A DNA stretch of 64,000 nt from Calcarisporiella thermophila CBS 279.70 (Eukaryota; Calcarisporiellomycota), in the NCBI RefSeq assembly GCF_041956535.1, contig NW_027192195.1:350150-414149 (forward strand), in the 5' to 3' direction. Each line of letters starts with the position of its first letter. Position 1 is the first letter of the stretch. Shown one piece after another: positions 11,896 through 27,317 of this stretch. The notes under the pieces are model-generated. The model saw only the letters and a list, made by a program, of their open reading frames with translations, was not told the DNA's origin and did not search any database. Position numbers and translations under genes: made by a program.

Positions 11896-14467
11896 ATGCC
11901 CAGCAACGGTCAGGGCGAATCCTCTTTGGCCAAGATTCTACGAGATGTTGACGAGTGTCTTGAGATGGGCTCTGCGTCCGAGGCTCGCCTGCGAATTCAG
12001 GAGGTAAATTCTCTCGAACTTTCCCCGGAACTCCAGGTAAATTGTTTGGTTCATACTTGCTAATTAGCACATCCAATCTCATCTGATGTTCGGCTACTTA
12101 GTTAAGGATTCACAAACTGGCGGTAATGGATGGAGATATGCACTCGGCAAGAACTACCCTGGATATCCTGTACGTTTTCGATGTGTCTTGCAATTGCATA
12201 GCTCTTTGCTGATCCATCTCTCCACGTTTTTGTTTACAGCTTGGAAAAATGCAGGGCAGAAGCTTGGTTTAGAGAATACGAGTGCCAACTGGTTCGGTGC
12301 GTGGTAGAGCAGAGACGTAATCCTTTGAGTGGTAAGTTGCCAGGGCATTAAGTAGCCATCTGCATCTGGTCTAATCTAATCGCTGATATTCAATCTGCCG
12401 TAGCCTTTTTTTATCAGCTCGCTATCGGAATCCAACAACGGCTTTTGGTGGATTGTGCTGAGCATTATGAGGAGCAGGGTGAATTGCTCGAGGCCGCCAG
12501 ATATTACTTTGTTTGTGTAGAGGCCTATCCTGACACCGCAACCGAGTTACTGGTAAAACCATTAGCTTTTGTATAGTCGACACTCTCTCATTGCTAACTT
12601 GGTCTGCTCCTCTTGGTATAGCCACGAGCTGCGGAACTTCTCATTAAATTTGAATTAAAACAGCAGAATCTTCCCTTGGTCAACCCCATCCGAAGATGGT
12701 TTGCGCGCGGCATCTACTCGCATCTTCTAAGATACCGTATCGTCTGTGATGGAAATGAACAAGTTGAGGGCTGCTCCGAGCCCATCTTCCGCGTGCAAAC
12801 ATCCCAGTTGCTCGAATGGCTCGAGCATGCACAGGCATATTTCATCGCTCTGATGGAGTGGGACGAGCTGCTTCGTATTTCTATTGTAACAATGGAGCGC
12901 TGCGGATATTTACCCAATGGGAGGTATTTATCTTGTGATGCTGCTTCTTTATAGTGTTAAAATCGTTGAAAAACATATATCGTTATTCTTTGTTTTTTCA
13001 TTTCTCTCCCCCTTTTTGCCTGCTAGTTTCCCGTTGGATACACGACATTACTGCCATTTTCGCGGTTTGATCCGTAATGCCAGGCCGCATATCGAAGACC
13101 CCAAGGCCATTTATGCGTGTTCAATGCTGGAGCGCTCGGTTTTATGCATGTACTTTATCGCGGAGGCCTACAAATACTACCAAATGATCGATTCAAACAC
13201 AACGAGTGTGGGCAAACCCGGTAAGTTTCTCTTATACATCGACGCTTGCGCCTCCCTAGTTTATCATTGCTTCCTACCCACATTCATTTTCAATCACAAC
13301 ACAAACAAGCATTGCATTCTAACCGCTCTTTTTTCTTTTATCAAATTAGCCAATACCTACTACATTGTACCCTTTTGCAACCTCTGTCCCCGAGCAGCAA
13401 ATATGACGGTGTATGGAGAGGATACACCCCCATCCCCCTGCTCCGTCTCGGCGCCCTCATCCCCCGCCCTCTCCGAGGATGAGCTTAGCGACTCTGAAGA
13501 GGGATCTAGCGATGAATCGGACTCCGTGCCTGTATATCACAACATCGGTTCAAGCCAAAAGGGAGCCCACGTGATGCATATCGCAAATTTGATCCACAAA
13601 GAGCGAGAGGACTGCGTTGATCCACTACTTAACAAGTCGCTGATCGAGTCGAGCAGCAACTTGGAGCACATGAGGGAGATATTTGGCTGCTCGATGAAAT
13701 GGGCAGGGGTGCGGGAGAACGCCACGGAGGAGATGAGGAATATGTTCGAGCGGCTTCGACTCCCCTTCCCGCTCCACAACGCGGCACTGCTGGCGCTTGC
13801 GGAAGCGCTGTTGTTTCGAGGTATTCTCCAGCCTGCTCTGGAGATATTTAACGACCTATTTGGTCGTCTCACTACTGCATGGCATCGCCATCCACAACAC
13901 CTCCAGCCTTCTTCATACAATTTCACGTTTAGAACGCTCTATTGCATTGCCCTTTGCTATCTCCTGGGCGGATGGCGCGTGGCCGCACGCGTCGAGCTGA
14001 GCACTCTCCTGACCACCCTGCCATTCCCTATCGCCGCAGTGTCCCCGGAGCTCTTTGTCGAAGACGATACCGATATCGAGGGCGTGGTCGAGCAATATTA
14101 TCGTTTCGTGCGCATATCGCCGGAAAAGTTGGCAGTGCGATGCATTAAGCATCTGATTGCTGGATATCTCGAGGAGTTGAATAGGAATGCGTCGAGCAGG
14201 GCGGCGAGTGAGGCGCTAGTGTTGATGCAATTTGGATGGGAGTATTATCGAGGTGTCTCTGCATCCCGTGTTCTAAAAATGATGCGGAAAAAAGATCTCA
14301 AGATAGCGGACTATTGCATACCTTTTTTGTATGTACCCGAGCTGGTCCAGGCACTACGAATGCAAGGTAATAAGACGCTTCTGGACATTAGCGGCCCAAG
14401 CGCATTGGAAGGTTTGCTCGAATTTTCTCGCCGTTTAGCTGTTGAATACAATGTGAAATCAAGATAG
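11896..14467 (+). CDS. Unidentified alpha-helical repeat protein
   Basis: A multi-exon gene whose exons splice in phase from ATG 11896 to TAG 14467. Introns lie near 12036-12101, 12171-12239, 12332-12403, 12554-12621, 12925-13026 and 13221-13350. The product begins MPSNGQGESSLAKILRDVDE and consists mostly of predicted amphipathic helices, for example EHYEEQGELLEAARYYFVC and LLALAEALLFRGILQPAL, typical of TPR/alpha-solenoid scaffolds. An acidic Ser-rich insert (around 13430-13530) divides the N- and C-terminal helical halves. I do not recognise a family with confidence. A subunit of a large nuclear complex such as Integrator (INTS8-like), or a PCI/TPR scaffold, is possible but unproven. There is no signal peptide or membrane segment. 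Confidence 0.7.
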
Positions 14468-14903
14468 CTTTCGCCCTGAGCTGTTTATCTGCTTATCTGC
14501 CTTTGTGTTTGTTAGTGTTTATTGTTGTGAAAAAAACTTTGTATAGGAAAACTTAGATGATATCAAGTGTGCATTATTTTTTTTTTTGGTATTTTTATTT
14601 ATACTTTTATTTATACATATATATACTGTTCTAGTTAGTTCTCTCTATAACTGATGTTTTCTTCTTTTTCTTTTTCTACTTCTTCTTTTTCCCTTCTGAT
14701 ACTTAGGATATATGTTTCCTTACAAAATCATTTTAATTCTGTTTTATTAGCGTTTCTTTTTTGGTTGTATAAAATTGAACCTCAAAAACCCCGATGGGTG
14801 GGCCAACATGAAGTCATTTAACTCGCTATAATTATAGTGCAGGAAGAGTAGCATCTCGTGTGTGGTTAATGATGAAAGTGTCGCACGGTAATTTTCTTTC
14901 ATT
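14468..14903. other. Convergent 3' intergenic region
   Basis: The 3' flanks of the helical protein gene (+) and the tetraspanin gene (-) meet here. It is T-rich with TATATA runs, as expected for fungal polyadenylation regions. The open minus-strand frame across it is a shadow frame of the tetraspanin exon. Confidence 0.5.
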
Positions 14904-15940
14904 CTAGATGAAGCTTGAGCGTTTCTCCGTGCGCTGAAACGAGAGATAATACGCGCGGGGCGGCAGATTCTTCCCGAAAGTGTTGCTGACGTGGTTGGAG
15001 CAGAGTAGAGCCGTGAACACCACGAGCAGGTGGAAGGGGACCAGCGCGAAAGCACATTGCCAGGTGAAATGCAAGAACTGGGTGTTCCAGGACTGATACT
15101 TATGCTTGCACCCTGGGAGAAGGGTGCGAGGGAAGCAGCGGTTAGTGAGCTTAGAATAGTCGTCAAACGTCTTGTAGCCACAGCAATGAAACTGGAAGGA
15201 GGGGCAAGATATCGGTCAATGAGTTCAAAAGAGTAAAGAAAAAATGTCCTCGTGGCAAGCTGAAAGTAAGACTTACGTTGTTTTGCATCCTCTCTCTATC
15301 CACGGAGGAAAACTGCCGATGCCACTGGTAGCTGAGCTTTGCCTCCAGGTTCCACTTGGCTTTACGATACGCGATGTACCCAATGGCCAGAATCATCGAG
15401 AAGCACGGCCATAGCAATATGTTATACACTGTCAGGACGCGGCGACTGTTGAGAAGGATCCCGACGTAGCCGACAAAAGAAGTGATAAGACACATGACGG
15501 AGGCTGCCGTTGCAACTATGCGAATTTATTGAAAAAGAGCATTATCATCGGCAAAGTCAATGGTTAATGTCTGGTTAGAGTAGGGCGGAAATACCGTTTA
15601 AAATAAGCCATTCCCCGACGATAACGGCCTCGGCTCGCAGGTAGAGCTTGAACCAGGTAAGGAGGGCGAGCACAAGCCCCCCGAGGCCGTAAATAAACAA
15701 TAGCGTGTTCACGATTAAAATACACCATTTTTTCCGCGGCCATCGCTCCGGCGTGGTTCTCTCCTCTTTGAGAGGGAGGCGTTTAATTACATGAAGATTT
15801 TGGCTGTCTGACTCCGAGATTGCCAAGGGAGGATGGAAGAGATACTGCTGATGTAGTGGAGAACAGGGCGAGGTGACTGGCGTCTCCCAAGCTGTGAGGG
15901 GAATGTCGGATAGAGAATGACTAAATGGCCCACGAGACAT
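14904..15940 (-). CDS. Fungal tetraspanin
   Basis: Three exons (15595-15940, 15277-15515, 14904-15191, read on the minus strand) join in phase to give 290 residues. Four hydrophobic segments are present. TM1 lies after the basic cytosolic N-terminus (about residues 80-105). TM2 and TM3 are in exon 2 (ITSFVGYVGILLNS, VYNILLWPCFSMILAIGYIA). TM4 is near the C-terminus (FALVPFHLLVVFTALL). The large extracellular loop has the diagnostic CCG motif (FHCCGYKTFDDY) created by the exon 2-3 junction, plus later Cys residues (NRCFP, LPGCKHK). Tetraspanins organise plasma-membrane microdomains and, in fungi, act in polarised growth and penetration. The N-terminal 75 residues are Ser/Pro-rich and longer than in animal tetraspanins. 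Confidence 0.88.
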
Positions 15941-16611
15941 TGGATTTTTTTTGGAATTAATTGATGGATGGTATTTCTTCAAGATGATTTGCAAATAGTA
16001 CAACAAAAGATATACAAGAAAAGAGTGTATATATATATTTGAAGGAAATGACTTATACACAGAAAAGAAGAATACAGAAGACGCTAATGGCAGAAGATTA
16101 CTCCCGACACTTTTGGTGCTTATACTTGTATCGGACTATTATACTTTCTCGGATACTTTTAAGTAAAATTCGTTTGCTCCAGACAATTTGGAAACGATTT
16201 CATATTCGCCAAAATAGGATATGGTGATACACTTGCTGCATGATGTTTATATATAGTTGAATGTTTAGACGGTTGAACAGCGTGATGGTTAAAGTTGCCT
16301 CCATTGTCACTCGGGGCGTACCTTTGTCAAGATGTAACCCGATTCCCAGTCGGGTGATTCTCTCATTTCGAGCTCTGGACAACCGCATTTTTCCAAATAT
16401 AGCCTCTCAGTTTATTATTCATCGTGTACATTTATAATAATGCAAAAGAAACCTCCTCTAATGGTATCTGGAAATATACGGCTACATACATAGTTCATTT
16501 GTACAGAGAAAGCAAAAGGCTTAATCTTCTGGAAAAAAAAAAAACGTCCACACCAGCAGAGCATTCAAGAGTTTATGCTACAATATTGGTTTGTTTCACA
16601 CTCCCTCCCCA
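15941..16611. other. Intergenic region between two minus-strand genes
   Basis: AT-rich, 670 bp. It should hold the tetraspanin promoter and the 3' end of the phosphatase-subunit gene. A short hairpin (ACCCGA...TCGGGT near 16330-16350) resembles neither a tRNA arm nor a known element. No gene is seen. Confidence 0.45.
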
Positions 16612-19404
16612 CTAGTTGTTTCCTGACTCCTCATCTGATACACTGCTATCATTCTCATCAGTTTCACTCGAGGTAGAAGCAGAATCGTTACTAGAACTAA
16701 GCAAAAAAAGGCATCTAAGTTACAGATCCAGAGCATATGGGCAAGTTGTTACGGCTTACCGTTTCTTCTTCTTCTTCTTCTTCTTCTTTTTCGATTTAGC
16801 ATGAGTGTTTTCTGCTATCTGCTCACTATCTATCATCAGGTCATCCACATCTCCGCCCCTCACACTCTCCAGCATCGGATTGTGCTCAAAACCAAGCAAG
16901 AGGGCATCTATCAAATGTGACAAAGAAAAAAATTGTCAATACAAATTGCTGCTCTTTCCAACATAGCACATGTTAGCAATTCACATTTTGAACCAATATC
17001 AATCCCAATTTCTTCTTGAGGCGAAAAGTTCAGAGTATCATCGTGAATGGTTTGATAAGCGAACCCGTAAGGCGACCGTGACAAAGGAGAGGTGCTATTC
17101 AGGCCTCGCAGAAGCGGACTGAAATGAGGCAGGGGACGGCGGAATCCGGGAATTTGAAACTTGTCAACTGCGATGGTCTGGCGCGCAGTTGCTCGCCTAA
17201 TAACATGCAATGAATAGAAAATTAGAGGTATCTGCAATTAATTGAATGGGACGCTGGTAGCATTACTTTAGGGTGGGTAGGAATTCTTTCCAACGCACAT
17301 GGGTTACCAGCATTGTGTGAATGTAGCCGGAAGGAGGTTGCGAATCTGCGGTGAGACGAAGTGTATTGGCTATTAGTATTATATGGCCGCGGTTTCCTAT
17401 ATCATTTCACACTCCATTGGTAAAAGAGTCGATCCACTGAACACACTAAAAAATCCATTACCCGTATGCTGCCCATTATCTTCAAACTGATCGATTAATC
17501 TATTAATTAACTTGGTTTTTGTAATAAGCGCTTTGAGGCTTGGGGAATGGTTCGACTTGAGGACGACGGAGAATATTTTATAGAATAAAGTATGGAATAA
17601 ATTATTAAACCTATCGAAGAGCAAAGGTTAGCACGGTAAAAGCATTCTGGTAGCATCAGAAATGTGTTCTCACCTGTAATCAAAAAACCACTGGACTAGA
17701 GATTTCCAAAACAATGGCGGCACTCCTTCTAGCAGCGGTATAGGTTCAGGCCCATTTAGGGTCTCATAAATAATTTCAAGAAGATTCATTCTGGCAGTCG
17801 TGAACGGTCGTGGAACAGAATACGACGAAAACAAAATTGCCCTGAGTAATGATAATAAATAATTAAGAGATGCTTGGATAGAAAATAATCCCTCAAAAAC
17901 GGAGTTTTACTTGTCAATATTTTCATCTCTTGGAGTGCCTAATAGGATAGAGCAAAGTGTATTAAAATGTCTCCGCAGATTCGATTTGACCGCTTCCGAA
18001 ACTGGGCTAAGAGGGCTCTCGGGTGGGCTAATGTCCATGCTATTGTAATTCATCGAAGCAAGACTTCGGAATGGGGGGAGATTTCTATATTGACGAAAGT
18101 TAAATTTAAAAATCGAAAATAGACCACGAAAAAATAGGTGTGAGCTCACGCCTTTATTAGCAAAGCATGTAGAATTGAAATGGCTACGTTACGCTGAGTA
18201 ATGTCTTCAAGTTTTAACATCTACACAAAAAAAAACATAAAGTTGAGTTCCTATAATAGCTGATATGAAAATGTCAAATCGCTTACCTCAATCAAATCAT
18301 CAATCATGTGGCAAGAGGGTTTAGTCATATTATTAAATAGAATCTGAATATAGTCCAATTTGGAACTTTCTTCCACCATTCTTATTATAAGATCTGCACC
18401 AGTTTCAACAAAATCTAAGGATAAAAAAGGTTATAAAAAAATATTGAAATATGTAAGTGCGAGTAAAGCCAATGGCGACTTACCTTTGGATTTCAAGGAC
18501 TTGATGATTTTTTCTAAAAACCCAATCTCGTATAATCTTTCATGGCACTCGAATCTTTTACGCTTGTCAGATATGTCCGACGTAGCAAAGAAAAGAAGGT
18601 TGAGAATAGAGGCGTTTACTGCTGGCTCATGAGCATACGGTAGCATTTGCATTATACGCGGTGAGGTGAGATGGTCCAATACCACAAAATCCATAACAGT
18701 TGAAGGGCGGCGCTTGAGCAGGAAATCGAATATCCGGGCAAAGTGATTAAAATTGCCTTCGGAGCGGGGATGAAAAATGTCGAATAAACATTTCACTGGA
18801 TCCAACAAGGTATAGGGCATAAGAAGAATGGAATGTAAGCATGGTTATTCCTAACTTACATATGGTTGAAAATGTTTCATTTGTAAGCTTCACATTTAGA
18901 GATGCACTGCTACATAAAAGCTCCATGGCGTGATATGAGCGCTTGGTGGCTTCAAGATCTACACGATCTCTTTCGCGCAGATCTGCGCGTATTATTCCAT
19001 CCCCGTCGCCTATTTCGAACGTATGTGGTGGGGAGTTGTGCGGTACTCGAGTTACATGCGACATTACAATTTCCATAATGCCTTTGGAAAAATACACCAG
19101 CATTAACGGCGATCAATTATGGCGATAAATTCCACTTACCTTCAAGCAATAATACATCTACTGCTCGTGCGTCCAGACGCATAGATTCTAAAGATAACAA
19201 CTTCCGAACAAGCGTCTCTGAAGTGTGACGTAGCGAACGTGGTGACATAGCGTCCGGAGGGCGGCAGTGTTCAGCGGGATCAAGGTGTGTGGGCCCTTCC
19301 TTAGCGCGCTCATCAAACTCCTCTTTGACCTGCGCTGTTTCTTCCAGTAGTTCGGAAACTGTTCCGTTCTCGACTATACTAATGATATCGTCTTGATCTT
19401 CCAT
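16612..19404 (-). CDS. SIT4/PP6 phosphatase-associated regulatory subunit (SAPS family)
   Basis: A multi-exon minus-strand gene from ATG 19404 to TAG 16612. The first exon ends near 19140 and the last runs from about 16697 to 16612. It encodes the helical SAPS fold: an N-terminal ELLEE segment, then EIVMSHVTRVPHNSPP and the FDIFHPRSEGNFNHFARIF block. Further on are the RRPSTVMDFV helix, the NNMTKPSCHMIDDLIEMLKL segment and a C-terminal GRRxL-like core. The family (yeast Sap155/185/190, S. pombe Ekc1, human PPP6R) binds the PP2A-like phosphatase Sit4/PP6 and directs it in G1 progression, TOR signalling and kinetochore function. The C-terminus is a run of lysines encoded by an AAG microsatellite near 16770-16793, followed by an acidic Ser/Asp/Glu tail. 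Family assignment is firm; which paralogue it is cannot be told. Confidence 0.82.
16769..16794 (-). repeat. AAG/CTT microsatellite encoding a poly-lysine tract
   Basis: A trinucleotide run encodes about nine consecutive lysines in the SAPS-family protein, just upstream of its last intron. Such a tract is prone to length change and may act as a nuclear-localisation or acidic-partner patch. Confidence 0.8.
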
Positions 19405-19578
19405 TCTTACGAGAATTTAAATCTTCCGAAGCAATATCGCACATGTATTTATTCAGTTAAATTTGAATGAATTTGAAATGCTTAGTTGAGGGCGGGTTTG
19501 GTAAGAAGATTTCATGAACAAGTAAAGATATCCCTTTTTTTCCTTCTCTTTCGTTACAAGTACTACAATCCATCCATT

Positions 19579-20191
<613 letters not shown>

Positions 20192-20630
20192 ATGAAAAGT
20201 GAAAGGATATTTCATTTTTTTTATTTTTTTGTAATAAACACACCGGGCTTTATTTCCTACATGGAGGATCATCCTTGAATTGAACATATATTGGCTTAGG
20301 AGCCTAAAAATGCATCTCTACTTTAAACATTTATCGTTATTATTTTAAAAAATCCTGTGTACCTTCAAGGTTCCACTAAGTGTCCGAGCGAATTAGGATT
20401 GGACTAGACTGTTGATAGGCTGCGTCCTATTTTATTGAGGTTCGTTGAGTATTAAGGAGAACCATCTGCAAACGTTTCGCATTTCGTTAGGAATTTTTCT
20501 CATACATTGCTTTTGAAAATAAGTCTCCTCTTGCATTTTTTTACTACCCTCGCTGAAATAATATATTCTCCCTGCAAAATCTCTCCCAGAATCGCACTAA
20601 GATTAGGTTGAAGTGATTTCACTTGATCTG
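20192..20630. other. Intergenic region
   Basis: The 3' flank of RPS30 (T-rich, AATAAA-like sequence at 20231) and the promoter of the zinc transporter gene. Nothing else is seen. Confidence 0.5.
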
Positions 20631-23458
<2,828 letters not shown>

Positions 23459-24325
23459 ATTGTGATTTCTAATAGTTTGTGCTTTTTTTTTATGATGAAT
23501 ATACACTAGAAATTGTTTTTACCTTTCCTGTAATATCAGGTTTTGTAGATGCTTCTACGGTTGCAATTTATGCTACTTCACTTCCTTTCTCTTCTTTGAT
23601 TTATATATATTTGTTGGACACAGTTCTATGTCAAATTCCTTCTACTTTTTTTTGTTTTCTATTACGGTATTTGTTTATTATTTACGATTTATTCCGAAAT
23701 GAAAAAAAAAAGACATTTATTTTAGAGAATATAATAGTGGGTTATAAGTTAAACTTTGAAATCTCTCGCGGGTTATTATGGGGAAAGGAAAAAGAAACAA
23801 ATGCGACATTGATGCAAACTAAGTAAATGAATTAAGTAATTCAATTGCTTTTAAGGATATTCTTAGAATGATATAGATAGCAGGGTACTGGAATCCTGTG
23901 AAGCTTCTTGATAAAAGCTGAAAGATAGGGTGATTGAACGATTAATATATAAAGAATTTGCCCATGCGTATCCTCCGGATATCACATTTATAGAGAGGTT
24001 TTCAATATCACCAAACAATTATCAAACAGAGCCCCCAATTTGAGCGGTAAATTCCCGTAATTTCTCCGCACTTAGGTTTATTCATCTTGCCACCACGCTC
24101 AATCCTCCGTGAACTGAAATCAAATGATATATCCGCTATTTATTTGTTTACTCCCCGCGAGTTCTTCATTTTCTCTCTTTTTTTTTTTTTCTTTCTCATT
24201 TCCCATTCCTCCCGTTTGATTCAAGCTTATATTTTACCTTCCTATCATAAACGAGGGGGCCTCATATATATTTGATATCTATTTCCTTGATATCTATTTC
24301 TCTTCACCTAATAAACAATAGGATT
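23459..24325. other. Intergenic region, no gene seen
   Basis: An 870-bp T-rich and AT-rich region between MSC2 and EFR3. The plus-strand open frame at its start is low-complexity T-rich DNA and is not supported. Confidence 0.5.
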
Positions 24326-26969
24326 ATGACACCTGTGCAAATATTGGTGCAGCATTATCTTTTAAAGAAATGCTACCCTAGGAAACTTGGAAGCGGCCCA
24401 AAGTCTACCGATCTCGCTCGGATAGTGCGATATACAGAAGCGAAGCCAAAGAAAAGGCTCCTGGAGCTTTCGAAATGGATTGAGCGGAAGATAAGAAGAG
24501 ACGAGCAAGGAGGAAGATCACAGTAAGTAGATATGCAGTTAGTAGGGTGATACATTCGTTAACCGGCGTATTTGGGGAATGATAATAGAAATCATCGAAT
24601 TTCCCTGGACATATTGAATACCATTTTAAGAAATTGTCGAGACGGAGTCGAGGACTCGGCTCAATTTATCTTGGGTATATTAGAGATCATTGCGGAAAAT
24701 CAGGATTTGCTGCCTCAGAGCTCTGAACTGGTGCGTTCCCATACTTATATTAATCAAACCTATTTTGCCAATTCAGTTCTTTTCAATCTCAGTTTGTATT
24801 ATTCATGCGATCGCAAGCAAGTGCATCAATCTTGTCTCGGGCGGTAAATTCAATGGTCTACAACCGTTTGATAAGCAAATTTTCTTTATTCGGCGTTGAC
24901 TATTCCGATGATATGTCTCTACGACTAAAGTATTGCCGAAACTTTGTGGGTTTTCATTATTTCTGTATTAAATATTTCTTTTAGGCGACGTCTCTTTGGC
25001 CTCCGTGTTCTCTTTGCAGCTATCACTTCAGATGTCCTATATACTACTCGTAACTTGCCAGAACTACTGGAGCCGATTCTCAATACGGTTCTCACCAATT
25101 TGATGGAAGTAGAGGTGCATGTTAACCGGCTCCGTAAAAAGTAGAGTAGATTGACGAGGTAATCTGCCAAGAAATATAAATAACGTATGTATCATTATAG
25201 GCTGGCTAGCAAGGAAGCGGTGCCAAATCCATCAGAAGATGCGGACTTGAGGGGCGAAGATCTACAGTTACTGGCGCTCCATGCACTTAACATCTTTTTC
25301 AAAAAGGCATCTACAGTTATGGTTCGAAAGGCTACTCCGCTTTTATTCAAGTAAGTCTAGCTTCTTGTTAACATTGGGTAATAAATTAGTTCAATGGGAT
25401 ATTTGTTAGCTTTCTCGACCATAAGGATCGATGGTGGCCCTCTTCTTTCCCTGTCGACCTTGTACAGATTCTGCTAGCTGTTTTTCAGGAGAAGCATTTT
25501 CATATACTTGTGAATGAAACTATGCAGCGTCTTGCCTTTACACGTCGCCACGGCTTGACTACCCGCCAGGCAAGCTACGTAGCTGTGCTCGCCTCGATTC
25601 TCCACAGTAATTGTAGAATCCATGAGCTTAATATTCTTGAAATGCTCAAGCCTTTGCTTGAATGCTTGACGGAGAGCTTACGCGGCAGGGCGAGTAGAAG
25701 AAACATTAGCTTAGTGAAGCAACAACATGCGCTAGAGAATAATCTACACCAAAATCTGGTGCGATCAATCGGTATGCCCGATCAAATGATATTTTCCTAG
25801 ACTCACCAAAATAAATCGTGTTGTTTTAATATAGGGGCATTAGCTCTTCACGACGGTAACGTTGATCAAATAATCGGGCATCTCCTTCCTAAGCTACGGT
25901 CAAATTCTCCACTGGAAGAGGTAGATGGTGTACCCATTACCGAAATCAGGCGCACATATCTTCATTGTTTGCGCCTCGCAGTTACCACCTATCACAAGAG
26001 CGCAGTTAAACAAAGAGGGTTTCAAATACCTGGCATTGAGCTCGAGCGGTGGATTCCGACTCTCAGTCTATGTCTAGAAAAAGACTTTTCGATACGAATG
26101 GAATACGTACAAACACTCCTGACGGTATTGGAGAGCATGTCTAGCGAGTAAGTTTATAGTCTTATATTTTACAAGCTAACTTTTTATAATATATCGTCAC
26201 TGACCTAATTAATGGTATTGAAAGGATGGAACCTGCTATTGTATCTCCCTCTATTCTGACCTTCCTCGATGCTCTTCACAACACTCTCCTTGAGTATGCA
26301 AAAATTTCTCACTCTCGACCAGCCGATTATGCAGCCATCGACGCGCTCCTCAATACTGCTCTCTTACATTTTGGTGCCTCCGAGGCACATTCTTGCATCT
26401 CCCTCCTCTTTAATCTTCAAAATTTATGTGTCGAAGAGCGCATTAGTAGTTATACGCGGCAGCGTGCTCTTGCAACGATTATAGTCTTACACCTGGAACG
26501 AATGGCCGATGTGCTCGAATCGGAAGGATTAAGCCTTTATATGAAACGAATACGAAGAGGAAGGATAGAGGGAAGAATGTGGTGCCCCGAGATCATCAAA
26601 GGAACATATCATATGCGGCAGTTTGCTAGAAACGAGCTAGTGATCGGTGGAGATTTGCCAGCTTCGTTTGATGATTTGGAAATAACGGCGAGAGAAGAAC
26701 ACAGAGAACCTGTCGGTATTTGGCTTTCGCGTGAGTCTATCACGAATTTCATCGCAATACAGTGTAATCCCCGAGATCAACTGTGGAGCCTTCTTAGCCA
26801 AAACCAACGACTGCGACGCAAGCGAAGAGACAAAGCAAAAAAAGTTAAATTCACAAACAATATAGGGGTCGAGATCGGAGAGTGTCAAAATGAGCGGTTA
26901 ATGGAGTTGAGTAGGAAATTTGAGAGAATCGCACTGATGGATAATGACCGACAACAGTTAGTATTTTAA
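24326..26969 (+). CDS. EFR3: Plasma-membrane PI4-kinase scaffold Efr3
   Basis: A multi-exon gene from ATG 24326 to TAA 26969, with introns near 24522-24588, 24730-24807, 25140-25200, 25350-25410, 25772-25834 and 26150-26224. The N-terminus MTPVQILVQHYLLKKCYPR includes the KCYP motif shared by Efr3 proteins, whose Cys/basic N-terminus gives membrane attachment. It is followed by KPKKRLLELSKWIERK and repeated helical pairs typical of the armadillo/HEAT-like Efr3 fold. The C-terminal region around 26640-26960 is basic (RLRRKRRDKAKKVKF). Efr3 anchors Ypp1 and the PI4-kinase Stt4 at plasma-membrane PIK patches. An in-frame extension upstream has no ATG, so this ATG was chosen, though an upstream non-coding exon is possible. 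Confidence 0.82.
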
Positions 26970-27317
26970 TGCTATTTTTATTGTTTTATATCGTTGTTTT
27001 ATTATCAGCTGTATATTCATTACCAACAATCAGTCTTTATCACACACTGAGTGGCAAAATATCTCTATTTTTACCTCATAGAAAGAGGTGACATAATGAT
27101 AATAAACTGTCATTATGTTATTTTCTTTCAATATTATGTAATAAGATATATTTTACAAAATATCGTATTAGAATATTCTTGACCTAGAGTAGTATGATAA
27201 ATTATTAACTTCGAAACGACGGCCCAAACTTATTTAGGTTAGGTTTAACGGCAATTTATATCCTTTTGGTATTGACGCTTTTCGCGTCATAATTATTTTT
27301 TTTTTTTCTAAATTATA
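26970..27317. other. Short AT-rich intergenic region with the CMR1 promoter
   Basis: Contains the 3' end of EFR3 and a compact CMR1 promoter with a GACGC...GCGTC element (27274-27288). A TTAGGTTAGG-like repeat (about 27234-27244) also occurs upstream of the SWIB gene near 36238. Confidence 0.5.
27274..27288. promoter_or_regulatory. MCB/SCB-like dyad GACGC-TTTT-CGCGTC upstream of CMR1
   Basis: The sequence GACGCTTTTCGCGTC lies 30-44 bp before the CMR1 start codon. Read on the other strand it is GACGCGAAAAGCGTC, one base different from the WEE1/MON1 element at 62205-62220. It combines an ACGCG (MBF-type) core with CGCGAAA (SBF-type). Confidence 0.55.

Noticed and set aside
14747-15181. Minus-strand open frame of 144 codons in the last tetraspanin exon
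   Set aside because: Wrong frame. The correct frame gives the CCG motif and TM4 after splicing.
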